Source: Bacteroidaceae bacterium
GTDB lineage: Bacteria > Bacteroidota > Bacteroidia > Bacteroidales > Bacteroidaceae
NCBI GenBank assembly: GCA_024401115.1
Contig: JAKSLP010000021.1
Coordinates: 1-45,453 of the forward strand
Length of the DNA: 45,453 bases
Reading direction: 5' to 3'
Position numbers and translations under genes: made by a program. Of this stretch, positions 26,639-37,269 are shown piece by piece. The notes beneath the pieces were generated by a model. That model made no database searches. It was not told the DNA's origin and was given only the letters and a program-made list of their open reading frames with translations. Positions within the stretch are counted from its first letter, which is position 1. Every line of letters begins with the position of its first letter.

Positions 26639-27013
26639 ATGGAAGAGAAAAAACTACTGCTTATTGCTGAAGATGACCCAAGTAACTTTCGGTATTTACA
26701 GGTAATCCTGCGCAAGGATTATGAGATCCTGTGGGCTCATGATGGAGGAGAGGCTGTAGAGTTGGCACTCTCGAACGATGTCGATATGGTCCTTATGGAC
26801 AATAAGATGCCGGTGATGAACGGTGTCCAGGCATTGGAGAGCATCAAGAGTGTGAAGCCCAATCTTCCTATTGTCATGCAGACCGCCTTTGCATTCGAGG
26901 CCGACAAGCAGGTGGCCATGAAGGCCGGTGCCGACGGTTACCTGACCAAGCCGATCATGCGCGACCAGCTGAACCGCATCATGCGCGAGTTTACGCAGAA
27001 GATGGAAAAGTAA
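26639..27013 (+). CDS. single-domain response regulator
   Basis: A 124-residue CheY-like receiver domain with no output domain. Conserved residues are E11/D12/D13 (acidic pocket), D54 (phosphorylation site in LMDNKMPVMNG), T82 and K104 (TKP). It could act by protein contact or as a phosphorelay intermediate; no histidine kinase is in the window. The ATG at 26639 is chosen over an in-frame ATG at 26618 because receiver domains start with this KKLLLIAEDD pattern. The only promoter visible upstream is that of the tRNA-Gly gene, so the mRNA probably arises from tRNA processing (inference). Confidence 0.93.
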   Translation: MEEKKLLLIAEDDPSNFRYLQVILRKDYEILWAHDGGEAVELALSNDVDMVLMDNKMPVMNGVQALESIKSVKPNLPIVMQTAFAFEADKQVAMKAGADGYLTKPIMRDQLNRIMREFTQKMEK

Positions 27014-27095
27014 GGGTTTTCACTTCCCTTTGCTTCTTTTGACATCATCCTTCCTTTTTTCGTTATATTTATTAGGTGATAATTGAAAAATTGCC

Positions 27096-27103
27096 TATAT
27101 TTG
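27096..27103 (+). promoter_or_regulatory. candidate -7 element before nhaD
   Basis: TATATTTG, 28 bp upstream of the ATG at 27132. No good -33 TTG lies at 19-21 bp. The rest of 27014-27131 shows only a weak 5-bp hairpin (27012-27030) and no gene. Confidence 0.45.
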
Positions 27104-27131
27104 CTATCGATTTTATGTAAAGCGTTGAAAT

Positions 27132-28523
27132 ATGACTTTAGTAATCGTTGGCATCCTGATTGTGGGCTATTTGCTCATTGCTACTGAGCGTTGGAATAAT
27201 CTGAACAAATCCTCCGTGGCCATGTTCCTGGGCGTTATGGGCTGGGTACTGTACATGTTCAATGGCACGGATTATGTCCTCTCCATGCACGGCGCAGAGT
27301 ATGCCGAGTACCTGGGTGCTGTGGTTTCCACTCCCGAGACGGTCAAGGCTTTCATCGCTTCCCATGTGTTCATGCAGTATGTCACTTCGGCTTGCCAGGT
27401 GATTCTGTTCATCATTGCCACTTCCTCCATCATCGAGGTGCTGCATGCCAATGAGGTGTTCAATTTCCTGGGAGAATGGATGCGTACCCGGAACAGCCGC
27501 CGTCTGCTGTGGACGTTCAGCATCGTCACCTTCCTGATTTCCGCCAATATCGACAACCTTACCTCAGCGGTTACCATGCTTTTCCTGCTTCGAAAGCTGA
27601 TTCCGGGTGAGCGAGACCGGTTGTATTTTTCGTGTGTGATCTTGATGGCGGCCAATGCCGGAGGATGTTTCACGGCGATTGGAGATGTTACCAGTCTGAT
27701 TCTTTGGACCAAGGACGCCATCACTCCGTCAGCCTTTGCCGGACATTTGGCCTTGCCTTCACTCACAGCTCTGCTGATTACCACCTGGTTGGCTTCACGC
27801 AAGCTTCCGGAGCAGATTCGTGTCAGTTCATCGTTGGGTGCATACCGTGGCGATGACAGCTATCTTCCCCGTTGGCAGCGTCTGGTCTTGCTGTTCGTGG
27901 GTATCGGCGGACTTTGGGCTATTCCTACCTTCCACAGCATTACCCTGCTGCCTCCTTTCGTAGGCGCACTGTGTGTCATGTCATTGCTTTGGGTGCTGGT
28001 GCACCTGTTCACTATCAATAAGTTGACCGTCATTCCGTCATCTTCCAACCATCTGCCATGGAATCTGCAAACCAGCGATACCAGTCAGATTCTGTTCTTC
28101 ATGGGCATTGCCCTGGCAGTGGGAGCCATTTGCGAGACCGGTGCCATTCAGGTGCTGGCAGGATGGTGCGACACGTACATTCACAACATTTACATATTGA
28201 CTGCAATCTTCGGTTTGGTATCCAGCGTGTTCGACAGTATCCCGCTGCTTATCACCAGTTGCAGCATGTACTCCGTTCAGGGACCCGAGGCCGTGGGATA
28301 CATGAGCGCCTTTGCCCAGAACGGTGACTACTGGAACCTGCTGTCCTTCTGTACCGCTATGGGAGGCACCCTGCTCACCATCGGTACCGTGGCCGGATTT
28401 GCAGTCACCAGCATCGAGCGCATCCCGTTCCTTTGGTATATCAACCGTTTCTCATGGATGGTACTGACCGGTTGGGGCGCTGGATTGATTGTCTATTATG
28501 CCACTTCGCTGGCATGGAGCTAA
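27132..28523 (+). CDS. nhaD: NhaD-type Na+/H+ antiporter
   Basis: A 463-residue ion transporter superfamily protein with 12 or so membrane segments. The two signature re-entrant regions are present: SANIDNLTSAVTMLFLLRKL and NAGGCFTAIGDVTSLILWTK. It exports Na+ (or Li+) against protons. The residue pattern fits NhaD rather than ArsB. It is the first gene of a same-strand run with pfkA (34 bp) and the ATP synthase genes. A functional link through ion balance and ATP synthase is plausible but is an inference. Confidence 0.88.
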   Translation: MTLVIVGILIVGYLLIATERWNNLNKSSVAMFLGVMGWVLYMFNGTDYVLSMHGAEYAEYLGAVVSTPETVKAFIASHVFMQYVTSACQVILFIIATSSIIEVLHANEVFNFLGEWMRTRNSRRLLWTFSIVTFLISANIDNLTSAVTMLFLLRKLIPGERDRLYFSCVILMAANAGGCFTAIGDVTSLILWTKDAITPSAFAGHLALPSLTALLITTWLASRKLPEQIRVSSSLGAYRGDDSYLPRWQRLVLLFVGIGGLWAIPTFHSITLLPPFVGALCVMSLLWVLVHLFTINKLTVIPSSSNHLPWNLQTSDTSQILFFMGIALAVGAICETGAIQVLAGWCDTYIHNIYILTAIFGLVSSVFDSIPLLITSCSMYSVQGPEAVGYMSAFAQNGDYWNLLSFCTAMGGTLLTIGTVAGFAVTSIERIPFLWYINRFSWMVLTGWGAGLIVYYATSLAWS

Positions 28524-28557
28524 GAAATTAAAGAAACTATTATAAAAACCTAAAATT

Positions 28558-29535
28558 ATGGCAAAAGTTAAGTGTATCGGTATTTTGACATCCGGAGGTG
28601 ATGCTCCTGGTATGAACGCTGCTATTCGCGCCATCACCCGTAGCGCGATCTGTAATGGATTTAAGGTCATGGGTATCTACCGTGGTTATGACGGTTTGAT
28701 CAACAACGATATCAAGCCTTTCACCTCTGAGAACGTAAGTAACATCATTCAGCGTGGCGGTACCATCCTGAAGACTGCACGTTCTAAGGAGTTCTGCACT
28801 CCAGAGGGTCGCCAGAAGGCATACGAGAATATGAAGGCTAACGGCATCGACGCATTGGTAGTCATCGGCGGTAACGGCTCCCTGACCGGTGCCCGTATCT
28901 TTGCAGAGGAATTTGATGTTCCTTGTATCGGTTTACCTGGTACCATTGATAACGACTTGTACGGCACCGACTTGACCATCGGTTACGATACCACTCTGAA
29001 CACCATCGTACAGTGCGTGGATAAGATCCGTGATACAGCCAACTCTCACGAGCGTATCTTCTTCGTCGAGGTAATGGGCCGTGACGCCGGCTTCCTGGCA
29101 CAGAACAGTGCTATCGCTTCCGGTGCTGAGGCTGCCATCATTCCTGAGGATACAACCGACAGCGACCAGCTGGAGCACTTCATCGGACGCGGTATCCGTA
29201 AGAGTAAGAACTCAAGTATCGTTATCGTCAGCGAGAGCCCTAAGTGCGGTGCGATGTACTATGCAGAGCGCGTAAAGAAGGAGTATCCTGAGTACGACGT
29301 TCGTGTATCCATCCTGGGTCACTTGCAGCGTGGTGGTTCTCCATCGGCTCGCGACAGAATCCTTTCCAGCCGTTTGGGTGCAGGTGCCATCGATGCTATC
29401 CTGGATGGCCAGCGCAATGTCATGATCGGTATCCGTAACGACGAGGTGGTTTATGTACCATTCAAGGATGCCATCCACAAGGAGAAGCCAATCGACAAGG
29501 CCTTGATCAAGGTTTTGGATGAGCTCTCTATTTAA
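28558..29535 (+). CDS. pfkA: ATP-dependent 6-phosphofructokinase
   Basis: PFK phosphorylates fructose 6-phosphate in glycolysis. The 325-residue bacterial-type protein has [14 protein letters not shown], catalytic PGTIDND (D131, D133), MGRDAGF and the effector-site sequence [12 protein letters not shown]. Gly at 107 and the G of PGTIDND favour ATP over PPi as donor. One oddity is that the usual Asp of GGDGS, a magnesium ligand, is Asn here (GGNGS, N106). It lies 34 bp after nhaD and 30 bp before atpD without a visible promoter in either gap. Confidence 0.95.
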   Translation: MAKVKCIGILTSGGDAPGMNAAIRAITRSAICNGFKVMGIYRGYDGLINNDIKPFTSENVSNIIQRGGTILKTARSKEFCTPEGRQKAYENMKANGIDALVVIGGNGSLTGARIFAEEFDVPCIGLPGTIDNDLYGTDLTIGYDTTLNTIVQCVDKIRDTANSHERIFFVEVMGRDAGFLAQNSAIASGAEAAIIPEDTTDSDQLEHFIGRGIRKSKNSSIVIVSESPKCGAMYYAERVKKEYPEYDVRVSILGHLQRGGSPSARDRILSSRLGAGAIDAILDGQRNVMIGIRNDEVVYVPFKDAIHKEKPIDKALIKVLDELSI

Positions 29536-29538
29536 TAA

Positions 29539-31089
<1,551 letters not shown>

Positions 31090-31102
31090 AGCATAGGAAA
31101 CC

Positions 31103-31339
31103 ATGAAGTTGATTATCTATAGTCCGGAAAAGACCGTCTTCGAGGGCGAGGTGGATCTGGTGGAACTGCCCGGTAGCATGGGCCGCTTTACCGTCCTGAA
31201 AGACCACGATGCTGTGATTACTACCCTCCAGCCCGGTAACATCCGTTATGCGGTGGCAGGCGAGGAGAGCCAGCTGGCCATAACAGCGGGTTATGCCGAG
31301 GTGCTGAAAAACGTAGTGTCGGTATGTGTATATCTCTGA
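31103..31339 (+). CDS. atpC: F-type ATP synthase subunit epsilon, short form
   Basis: Epsilon links the central stalk to the c-ring and in many bacteria inhibits ATP hydrolysis with its C-terminal helices. Here only the N-terminal beta-sandwich is present (78 residues: MKLIIYSPEKTVFEGEV, LPGSMGRFTVLKDHDAVIT, ITAGYAEVLKNVVSV). The C-terminal two-helix domain of the 130-140-residue form is absent. Such short epsilon subunits are known in Bacteroidota and green sulfur bacteria. The stop overlaps the next start by 1 bp (TGATG). Confidence 0.93.
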   Translation: MKLIIYSPEKTVFEGEVDLVELPGSMGRFTVLKDHDAVITTLQPGNIRYAVAGEESQLAITAGYAEVLKNVVSVCVYL

Positions 31340-31596
31340 TGATTCTGTTCTTCGTGCTTTACGAGGCAGGCTTTATTGCACTGTACAAGTGGGCGCGCGA
31401 GAACAATCCCGAGATGACGCTCTGGGTAATTATGGGAAGCAAGGTGTGCAAGATCATAGCTGCCGGCATCATGCTGGTGTTTGTCAGGTTGCTCACCGAC
31501 GAGCCGCTGGTGCGCTTCGGCATCATCATGCTCGTGGTACTGCTTCTGTCCGTTCTTATTGAATCGGCTTATTGCTTAAGAAATCGCGTAAAATGA
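31339..31596 (+). CDS. small membrane protein at the atpI position
   Basis: An 85-residue very hydrophobic protein with three predicted helices (about 1-17, 29-50 and 59-78). It lies between atpC and atpB, where Bacteroidota usually carry a small AtpI/AtpZ-like protein thought to help c-ring assembly or Mg2+ supply; sequence similarity to AtpI is too weak to assert. The ATG at 31339 touches the atpC stop (TGATG); an alternative in-frame ATG at 31324 would overlap by 16 bases. Its stop overlaps the atpB start (ATGA). Confidence 0.78.
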   Translation: MILFFVLYEAGFIALYKWARENNPEMTLWVIMGSKVCKIIAAGIMLVFVRLLTDEPLVRFGIIMLVVLLLSVLIESAYCLRNRVK

Positions 31597-32645
31597 AAAA
31601 ACAAATAACGAACAAGGCTTTGACGCTCATCTTCTCACTGTTGGTGTCGCTCTGCCTCTTTGCACCGCTTCAGGCGCGTGCCGAGGCCGACTTCAACGCA
31701 TCGGAGATGATCCTCGAGCACATCGGCGACAGCTACGAGTGGCATTTCACCAATATCGGTGACACGCCCGTGGCCATCCCGCTGCCCGTCATTGTCTATT
31801 CCCAGGTCCGCGGCGAGTGGTTCTGCTTCAGTTCCTCCCATCTGGAGGAAGGCGAGGAGTACCAGGGATTCCGCATTGCCCGGGAGGGCGACTATGAGGG
31901 AAAGGTGGTGGAGACCGATGCCCAGGGACAGGAAGTGCGCCCCGTGGACATTTCCCTGACCAAGAATGCCGTGGCACTGCTCATCAACAGCGCCCTGCTC
32001 ATTGCCATCGTCCTGGGATGTGCCCGCTGGTACAGGAACAAGCTGGTCACCGATGCGTCGCCAAACGGGTTCGTGGGCATCATGGAGATGATGGTTTCGA
32101 TGGTATATTATGATATCATCAAGGCCAATATCCCTGTGCATGTGCAGCGTTATGCCGGTTATCTGCTTTGTGCCTTCTTCTTCATATTCTTCAATAACCT
32201 TATCGGGTTGATTCCGGGATCGGCCAACTTGACCGGAAACATCGCCATCACCTTTGTCCTGGCGCTGTGTACCTTCCTGATGGTCAATCTGTTCGGTAAC
32301 AAGGAATATTGGAAGGAGATCTTCTGGGCCGATGTGCCCGGATGGCTGAAGCCGGTCATGGCCGTCATCGAGTTCTTCGGTATCTTTACCAAGCCGGTGG
32401 CGCTGATGATCCGTCTTTTTGCCAACATCATGGCCGGCCATGCCGCATTGCTGGCACTGGTCAGCGTTATCTTCATCACATTCTCCATTAGTGCGGTATT
32501 GGGCACACTGATGACTCCGCTCACCATTGTGTTCTGCGTATTTCTGGATTGTCTGGAGTTGCTGGTGGCATTTATCCAGGCCTATGTGTTCACCATGCTT
32601 TCGGCGGTGTTCATCGGCTTGAGTGTTCCACAGCATCATGAATAA
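31593..32645 (+). CDS. atpB: F-type ATP synthase subunit a
   Basis: The proton-channel subunit, 350 residues. It starts with a cleavable signal-like sequence (1-30, ending LQARA) and a periplasmic N-terminal domain of about 100 residues, an extension common in Bacteroidota. Five or six membrane helices follow. The essential Arg is in KPVALMIRLFANIMAGHAAL, with NLIGLIPG and a C-terminal QAYVFTMLSAVFIGL. The start at 31593 is chosen for the ATGA coupling with the upstream gene and the signal sequence. A long antisense frame covers this gene but is a shadow. Confidence 0.96.
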   Translation: MKKQITNKALTLIFSLLVSLCLFAPLQARAEADFNASEMILEHIGDSYEWHFTNIGDTPVAIPLPVIVYSQVRGEWFCFSSSHLEEGEEYQGFRIAREGDYEGKVVETDAQGQEVRPVDISLTKNAVALLINSALLIAIVLGCARWYRNKLVTDASPNGFVGIMEMMVSMVYYDIIKANIPVHVQRYAGYLLCAFFFIFFNNLIGLIPGSANLTGNIAITFVLALCTFLMVNLFGNKEYWKEIFWADVPGWLKPVMAVIEFFGIFTKPVALMIRLFANIMAGHAALLALVSVIFITFSISAVLGTLMTPLTIVFCVFLDCLELLVAFIQAYVFTMLSAVFIGLSVPQHHE

Positions 32646-32731
32646 TTGACAATTGACAATTGATAATTGATAATTGACAATTATTGCTACGCTCTTGTTA
32701 TTCTGAACGCAACGAAGTGGGGCGAAGAATC
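32645..32731. repeat. heptamer array plus partial palindromic repeat in the atpB-atpE gap
   Basis: The 139-bp gap holds five tandem 7-bp units ATTGAYA (32645-32679). A degenerate copy of the left arm of the interspersed repeat seen at 36612 and 38522 follows (TTATTCTGA, then GGCGAAGAATCT at 32720-32731). The rest of the gap to 32784 is A-rich leader for atpE. No promoter consensus is seen. Confidence 0.75.
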
Positions 32732-32748
32732 TGGAGCGAAGCGAATAA

Positions 32749-33030
<282 letters not shown>

Positions 33031-33043
33031 TAAACAGTACAGT

Positions 33044-33538
33044 ATGTCATTGTTAATTCCCGACAGCGGACTTCTTTTCTGGATGCTCGTATCCTTCCTA
33101 GTGGTGTTCTTCGTGCTGGTAAAGTTCGGATGGCCCATCATCACCCACATGGTTGACGAGCGAAAGAAGTATATCGATGAGTCGCTGGAGAGTGCACGCA
33201 AGGCCAATGAGCGCCTGGCTCAGATTCAGGAGGAGAGTACTCAGATCCTGAAGCAGGCACAGGAGCAGCAGAGCCGTATGCTGGCTGAGGCCGTGGAGAT
33301 GCGCAATCAGATTGTCGAGAAGGCAAAGACAGAAGCAACTGTTGAAGGTCAGAAATTATTGGCCGAAGCCAAGAAGCAGATTGACATGGAGAAGGAAGAC
33401 GCCATCCGCGACATCCGCCGCCAGGTAGGCTTGCTCTCCGTGGAGATTGCTGAACAGGTGCTTCGTCAGAACCTGAAGAGCGACAAGGAGCAGATGGCCA
33501 TGATCGACCGCATGCTGGATGAGATTATAACCAAGTAA
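33044..33538 (+). CDS. atpF: F-type ATP synthase subunit b
   Basis: The peripheral stalk subunit, 164 residues. One N-terminal membrane helix (about 8-27, SGLLFWMLVSFLVVFFVLV) is followed by a long charged coiled coil (30-150) with repeating Ala/Glu/Lys/Gln heptads, ending in a short C-terminal segment that binds delta. It starts 13 bp after atpE and ends 3 bp before atpH. Confidence 0.96.
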   Translation: MSLLIPDSGLLFWMLVSFLVVFFVLVKFGWPIITHMVDERKKYIDESLESARKANERLAQIQEESTQILKQAQEQQSRMLAEAVEMRNQIVEKAKTEATVEGQKLLAEAKKQIDMEKEDAIRDIRRQVGLLSVEIAEQVLRQNLKSDKEQMAMIDRMLDEIITK

Positions 33539-33541
33539 ACT

Positions 33542-34105
33542 ATGGATATCGGAGTCATTTCCAAACGTTACGCTAAGGCACTGCTGCAGTATGCGCAGGA
33601 GCAGAACGCCGAGGACACCTTATATAATGAGGCGCAGCAGTTCATTGCCACCTGCAGTGCACTGCCCGAGTATGTCCACACGCTCAGCAATCCGTTGCTC
33701 AAGCCCGCGCAGAAGGAGGAACTGCTGTGCAAGGCAGTCGCTTCCGGTCCGTGCAGTGCCGTGTTCCGTAAGTTTGCCGCTTTGGTTGTAGCTCACCGCC
33801 GTGAGTCGTACATGCTGTTTTTTGCTCATTCCTATATCCGCCTGTACCGCCAGTACCGGCATATCAGCATCGGTGAACTGGTCACCGCGGCGCCTGTCAC
33901 CCCCGAGGTAAGCAAGCGTCTGGAGGACTGGATAGAGGAGCAATCCAAGTATTCCACCGATGTGATCATGCACCACGAGGTGAATCCCGACCTGCTGGGC
34001 GGTTTCATCTTCCGCATTGACGATTACCGGCTGGATGCCTCTGTGGCCACTCAGTTCGAGCTGATTAAAAAGCAATTTATCGAGAAGAATAAACGTATTA
34101 TATAA
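33542..34105 (+). CDS. atpH: F-type ATP synthase subunit delta
   Basis: The OSCP/delta subunit, 187 residues, joins the peripheral stalk to F1. The N-terminal helical domain begins MDIGVISKRYAKALLQYAQE, and the C-terminal signature NPDLLGGFIFRIDDYRLDAS is typical of the family. It lies 3 bp after atpF and 21 bp before atpA. Confidence 0.96.
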   Translation: MDIGVISKRYAKALLQYAQEQNAEDTLYNEAQQFIATCSALPEYVHTLSNPLLKPAQKEELLCKAVASGPCSAVFRKFAALVVAHRRESYMLFFAHSYIRLYRQYRHISIGELVTAAPVTPEVSKRLEDWIEEQSKYSTDVIMHHEVNPDLLGGFIFRIDDYRLDASVATQFELIKKQFIEKNKRII

Positions 34106-34126
34106 TTCGAGTAACTACGAATCATA

Positions 34127-35707
34127 ATGAATAGTATTAAACCCAGTGAGGTTTCAGACATTCTGCTGGAACAGTTGCGTGGCATAGACATGCAGGCCCA
34201 TTTCGAGGAAGTGGGTACCGTAGTGACCGTCGGTGACGGTGTGGCACGTATCTACGGCCTGCGCAATGCCGAAGCCAGCGAGCTGTTGGAATTCGAGAAC
34301 GGTACCATGGCCATCGTCATGAACCTGGAGGAGGACAACGTTGGCGCCGTGCTTTTGGGTAATTCCGAGAACATCAAGGAAGGCATGGTGGTGAAGCGTA
34401 CCCGCCGCATTGCCTCTATCGATGTTTCCGAGCAGATGTTTGGACGTGTCATCAATCCGTTGGGCCAGCCGCTCGACGGTATGGGACCAATCGGTGGCGA
34501 GAAGTTCGAGATGCCTTTGGAGCGCAAGGCTCCGGGTGTGGTATTCCGTCAGCCGGTAAAGGAGCCTTTACAGACAGGTCTGAAGGCTGTGGATGCCATG
34601 ATTCCTATCGGCCGCGGACAGCGCGAGCTGATTATCGGCGACCGCCAGACCGGTAAGACCGCCTTTGCCATTGATACCATCATCAACCAGAAGGCCAACT
34701 ACGAGGCAGGCAATCCTGTATATTGTATCTATGTAGCCATCGGCCAGAAGGGTTCCACCGTGGCCAGCATCGTGCAGACCTTGCGCGAGAAGGGTGCCAT
34801 GGATTACACCTGTGTGGTAGCCGCTACTGCTGCCGATACCGCTGCACTGCAGTACTTTGCACCGTTTGCCGGTGCTGCCATCGGCGAGTTCCTGCGCGAC
34901 ACCGGCCGTCATGCGCTGGTGGTTTACGACGATTTGTCCAAGCAGGCTGTGGCTTACCGTGAGGTTTCCCTGATTCTGCGCCGTCCTTCCGGACGTGAGG
35001 CATATCCGGGCGATGTGTTCTACCTGCACAGCCGTCTGTTGGAGCGTGCCGCTAAGATCATCGCACAGCAGGAGGTGGCCGAGCAGATGAACGACCTGCC
35101 GGAAAGCCTGAAGGGCCATGTCAAGGGCGGCGGTTCGCTGACCGCGCTTCCTATCATCGAGACTCAGGCAGGCGACGTATCCGCATATATTCCTACCAAC
35201 GTGATTTCCATCACCGACGGTCAGATCTTCCTGGAGACCGATTTGTTCAACCAGGGCTTCCGTCCTGCCATCAACGTGGGTATTTCGGTATCCCGTGTAG
35301 GTGGTTCCGCACAGATCAAGGCCATGAAGAAAGTGGCAGGTACCCTGAAGATTGACCAGGCACAGTACCGTGAGTTGGAGGCTTTCAGCAAGTTCTCCAG
35401 CGATATGGATGCCGTAACCGCCATGGCCATCGACCGCGGACGTAAGAACAACAAGCTGCTTATCCAGCCACAGTACAGTCCTATGCCTGTAGCCGAGCAG
35501 ATTGCTATCCTGGCCTGCGGTACCAAGGGATGGATGAGTAAGATTCAGGTGGATCAGGTGCCAGCCTTCCAGGACAAGTTCCTGGCTGTCTTGCGCGCTG
35601 CCCATCAGGAAGATGTGCTGAAACCATTGTCAGCCGGTAAGATTGACGATGAGATCTTAGGCATCATCCAGGACATTGCCAACAGCATCTGCACCGAATT
35701 ATCTTAA
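34127..35707 (+). CDS. atpA: F-type ATP synthase subunit alpha
   Basis: The non-catalytic F1 nucleotide-binding subunit, 526 residues, with Walker A GDRQTGKT (171-178), [18 protein letters not shown], and the ATP synthase alpha/beta signature region [17 protein letters not shown] with the arginine finger. Length and domains are normal. Confidence 0.98.
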   Translation: MNSIKPSEVSDILLEQLRGIDMQAHFEEVGTVVTVGDGVARIYGLRNAEASELLEFENGTMAIVMNLEEDNVGAVLLGNSENIKEGMVVKRTRRIASIDVSEQMFGRVINPLGQPLDGMGPIGGEKFEMPLERKAPGVVFRQPVKEPLQTGLKAVDAMIPIGRGQRELIIGDRQTGKTAFAIDTIINQKANYEAGNPVYCIYVAIGQKGSTVASIVQTLREKGAMDYTCVVAATAADTAALQYFAPFAGAAIGEFLRDTGRHALVVYDDLSKQAVAYREVSLILRRPSGREAYPGDVFYLHSRLLERAAKIIAQQEVAEQMNDLPESLKGHVKGGGSLTALPIIETQAGDVSAYIPTNVISITDGQIFLETDLFNQGFRPAINVGISVSRVGGSAQIKAMKKVAGTLKIDQAQYRELEAFSKFSSDMDAVTAMAIDRGRKNNKLLIQPQYSPMPVAEQIAILACGTKGWMSKIQVDQVPAFQDKFLAVLRAAHQEDVLKPLSAGKIDDEILGIIQDIANSICTELS

Positions 35708-35708
35708 T

Positions 35709-35722
35709 TATCAATTATCAAT
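35709..35722. repeat. two heptamer units in the atpA-atpG gap
   Basis: Two tandem TATCAAT units, the reverse complement of the ATTGATA units in the atpB-atpE gap, occupy the 22-bp gap just before atpG. This is the same short repeat in opposite orientation. Confidence 0.6.
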
Positions 35723-35729
35723 TGAATAA

Positions 35730-36599
35730 ATGGCATCATTAAAGGAAATCAAAAACCGCATCGGATCGGTAGAGGGAACCCTCAAGATTACCTCTGCCAT
35801 GAAGATGGTGGCTTCTGCCAAGTTGCACAAGGCACAGCAGGCCATTGAGGGCATGCTCCCTTACGACCGCCAGTTGCACCGCATCATGACCCGCATGCTC
35901 AGCAGCGACGCCAAGGTTACTTCGCCGCTGTGTTTGGCGCGCGAGGACAAGAAGCGTGTGGCTGTGGTATGTGTGGCCTCCAACAGCAGTCTCTGTGGCG
36001 GATACAACAGCAATGCCACCCGTCACACCCTGGCCACCATCGATGCCTATAAGAAACAGTTCGGTGCCGACGCTATCGACTGCTATGTCATTGGCCGCAA
36101 GTTGGATCAGTCGCTGCAGAAACAGCAGGGATTCAACCTGATACGCGAGTTTGTGGACCGTGGCGACAACCCTAAGTTTGCCACTGCACAGGCCATTGCC
36201 GACCGGCTGATGAAGGACTATACCGATGGCCATATCGATGAGGTGAAGCTGGTATACATGCACTTCAAGAGCACTGCCACACAGGTGCCAACCGTCGAGA
36301 CCTACCTGCCGGTACCGCTGGAGACAGCCACCGAGGAAGGCGCCACCGCCGGTTATGTGATAGAGCCGTCTCCCGAGCAGGTCATCAACGTGCTCATTCC
36401 CGATGCCCTGCGCATGAAGATCTTCACCATGATGCTCGATGCACAGGCAGCCGAGCATGCCGCACGCACCGTGGCCATGCAGACCGCTACCGACAATGCC
36501 AACGACCTGTTGGATGAACTTCGCATTCAGTACAACAAGGGTCGCCAGAGCGCCATCACAGCCGAACTTCTCGACATTGTAGGTGGCTCTATGAATTGA
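35730..36599 (+). CDS. atpG: F-type ATP synthase subunit gamma
   Basis: The rotor shaft, 289 residues, with N- and C-terminal coiled-coil helices (SLKEIKNRIGSVEGTLKIT and the C-terminal NKGRQSAITAELLDIVGGS signature). It is the last gene of the cluster. A palindromic repeat (36612-36715) and then a strong terminator (36741-36784) follow. Confidence 0.97.
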   Translation: MASLKEIKNRIGSVEGTLKITSAMKMVASAKLHKAQQAIEGMLPYDRQLHRIMTRMLSSDAKVTSPLCLAREDKKRVAVVCVASNSSLCGGYNSNATRHTLATIDAYKKQFGADAIDCYVIGRKLDQSLQKQQGFNLIREFVDRGDNPKFATAQAIADRLMKDYTDGHIDEVKLVYMHFKSTATQVPTVETYLPVPLETATEEGATAGYVIEPSPEQVINVLIPDALRMKIFTMMLDAQAAEHAARTVAMQTATDNANDLLDELRIQYNKGRQSAITAELLDIVGGSMN

Positions 36600-36611
36600 T
36601 GTCTCTCATTT

Positions 36612-36715
36612 ATTGTCATTCTGAGCGAAGCGAAGAATCTTACCTCGCGAGGAAAGTAACTATCACTAGCCAGAAAAGATCCTTCGCTTCACTTTGTTCC
36701 ACTCAGGATGACAAT
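36612..36715. repeat. palindromic interspersed repeat, complete copy
   Basis: A 104-bp imperfect inverted repeat. The left end ATTGTCATTCTGAG and GCGAAGAATCT are mirrored by AGATCCTTCGC and CTCAGGATGACAAT on the right. The core sequence CTAGCCAG next to the right arm is shared with the copy at 38522. It has no reading frame and resembles the REP/MITE-like elements scattered in Bacteroidota genomes. Confidence 0.8.
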
Positions 36716-36740
36716 GGCGGGGTATTAAAATATATAGTTG

Positions 36741-36784
36741 AAAGCGCACACAGTTTTAATTTTGAAACTTGTGTGCGCTTTTTT
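36741..36784 (+). terminator. terminator of the ATP synthase operon
   Basis: A perfect 12-bp stem (36741-36752 with 36770-36781), extended by an inner 4-bp stem after a one-base bulge and followed by six T. With the repeat above and the promoter below it accounts for most of the 335-bp gap 36600-36934; the rest is plain AT-rich sequence. Confidence 0.9.
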
Positions 36785-36835
36785 GTTTCCGTTGCATATT
36801 TTTTTAATTTTATTGCAATTTATCTCCTAAAAAAC

Positions 36836-36866
36836 TTGCATTCCCTTTATTGTTGTCGTACCTTTG
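36836..36866 (+). promoter_or_regulatory. promoter of the small membrane protein gene
   Basis: TTG (36836-36838), 20 bp, TACCTTTG (36859-36866). The start codon is 68 bp further on, giving a leader of about 60 nt in which no hairpin stands out. Confidence 0.7.
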
Positions 36867-36934
36867 TAATGTCAGAATGTAAGCAAATGCTTTACAAACT
36901 GTCAAAGGAATAAACAATTTAAATATATATCACT

Positions 36935-37138
36935 ATGAAAGGAATGTATTTTTGGTCAACAGCATTTGTATTTCTCTTTGCAGTGAGCTTGATGCTGAAA
37001 AGGTACAACCCTGATTTAAGCATTACCCCTACTGATGACATTTTGATGAGTCTGATGGGTACCGCCGTTTTCACCTTCGCTATTTGGTGGTTCGGTTTGT
37101 TCTTCCATCACGATCATGGCTCATTAAGCCAACAATAA
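36935..37138 (+). CDS. small two-helix membrane protein, unknown
   Basis: A 67-residue protein not recognised as a named family. It has two hydrophobic segments (about 5-22 and 40-58) separated by a polar loop with SITPTDDI, and ends in a His-rich HHDHGS segment that could bind metal. It has its own full-consensus promoter and its own strong terminator, so it is a real monocistronic gene rather than a chance frame. Topology and role are unknown. Confidence 0.72.
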   Translation: MKGMYFWSTAFVFLFAVSLMLKRYNPDLSITPTDDILMSLMGTAVFTFAIWWFGLFFHHDHGSLSQQ

Positions 37139-37161
37139 GAGAATAGATAACAAATGCGTTT

Positions 37162-37198
37162 CGGCTGCAGTTTCACAGGAACTGCAGCCGATTTTATT
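37162..37198 (+). terminator. terminator of the small membrane protein gene
   Basis: A 13-bp stem (37162-37174 with 37178-37190, G-T pair near the top) and triloop ACA, followed by ATTTTATTT. Confidence 0.86.
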
Positions 37199-37211
37199 TG
37201 TCCACAGCCCC

Positions 37212-37240
37212 TTGGATACGAAGAAATTTTACTAAATTTG
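37212..37240 (+). promoter_or_regulatory. promoter of the sulfatase-maturase gene
   Basis: TTG (37212-37214), 18 bp, TAAATTTG (37233-37240), 29 bp before the ATG. The spacer is one base shorter than usual. Confidence 0.6.
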
Positions 37241-37269
37241 CAGACAGCAAGTTAACGTAAGGAATCATC

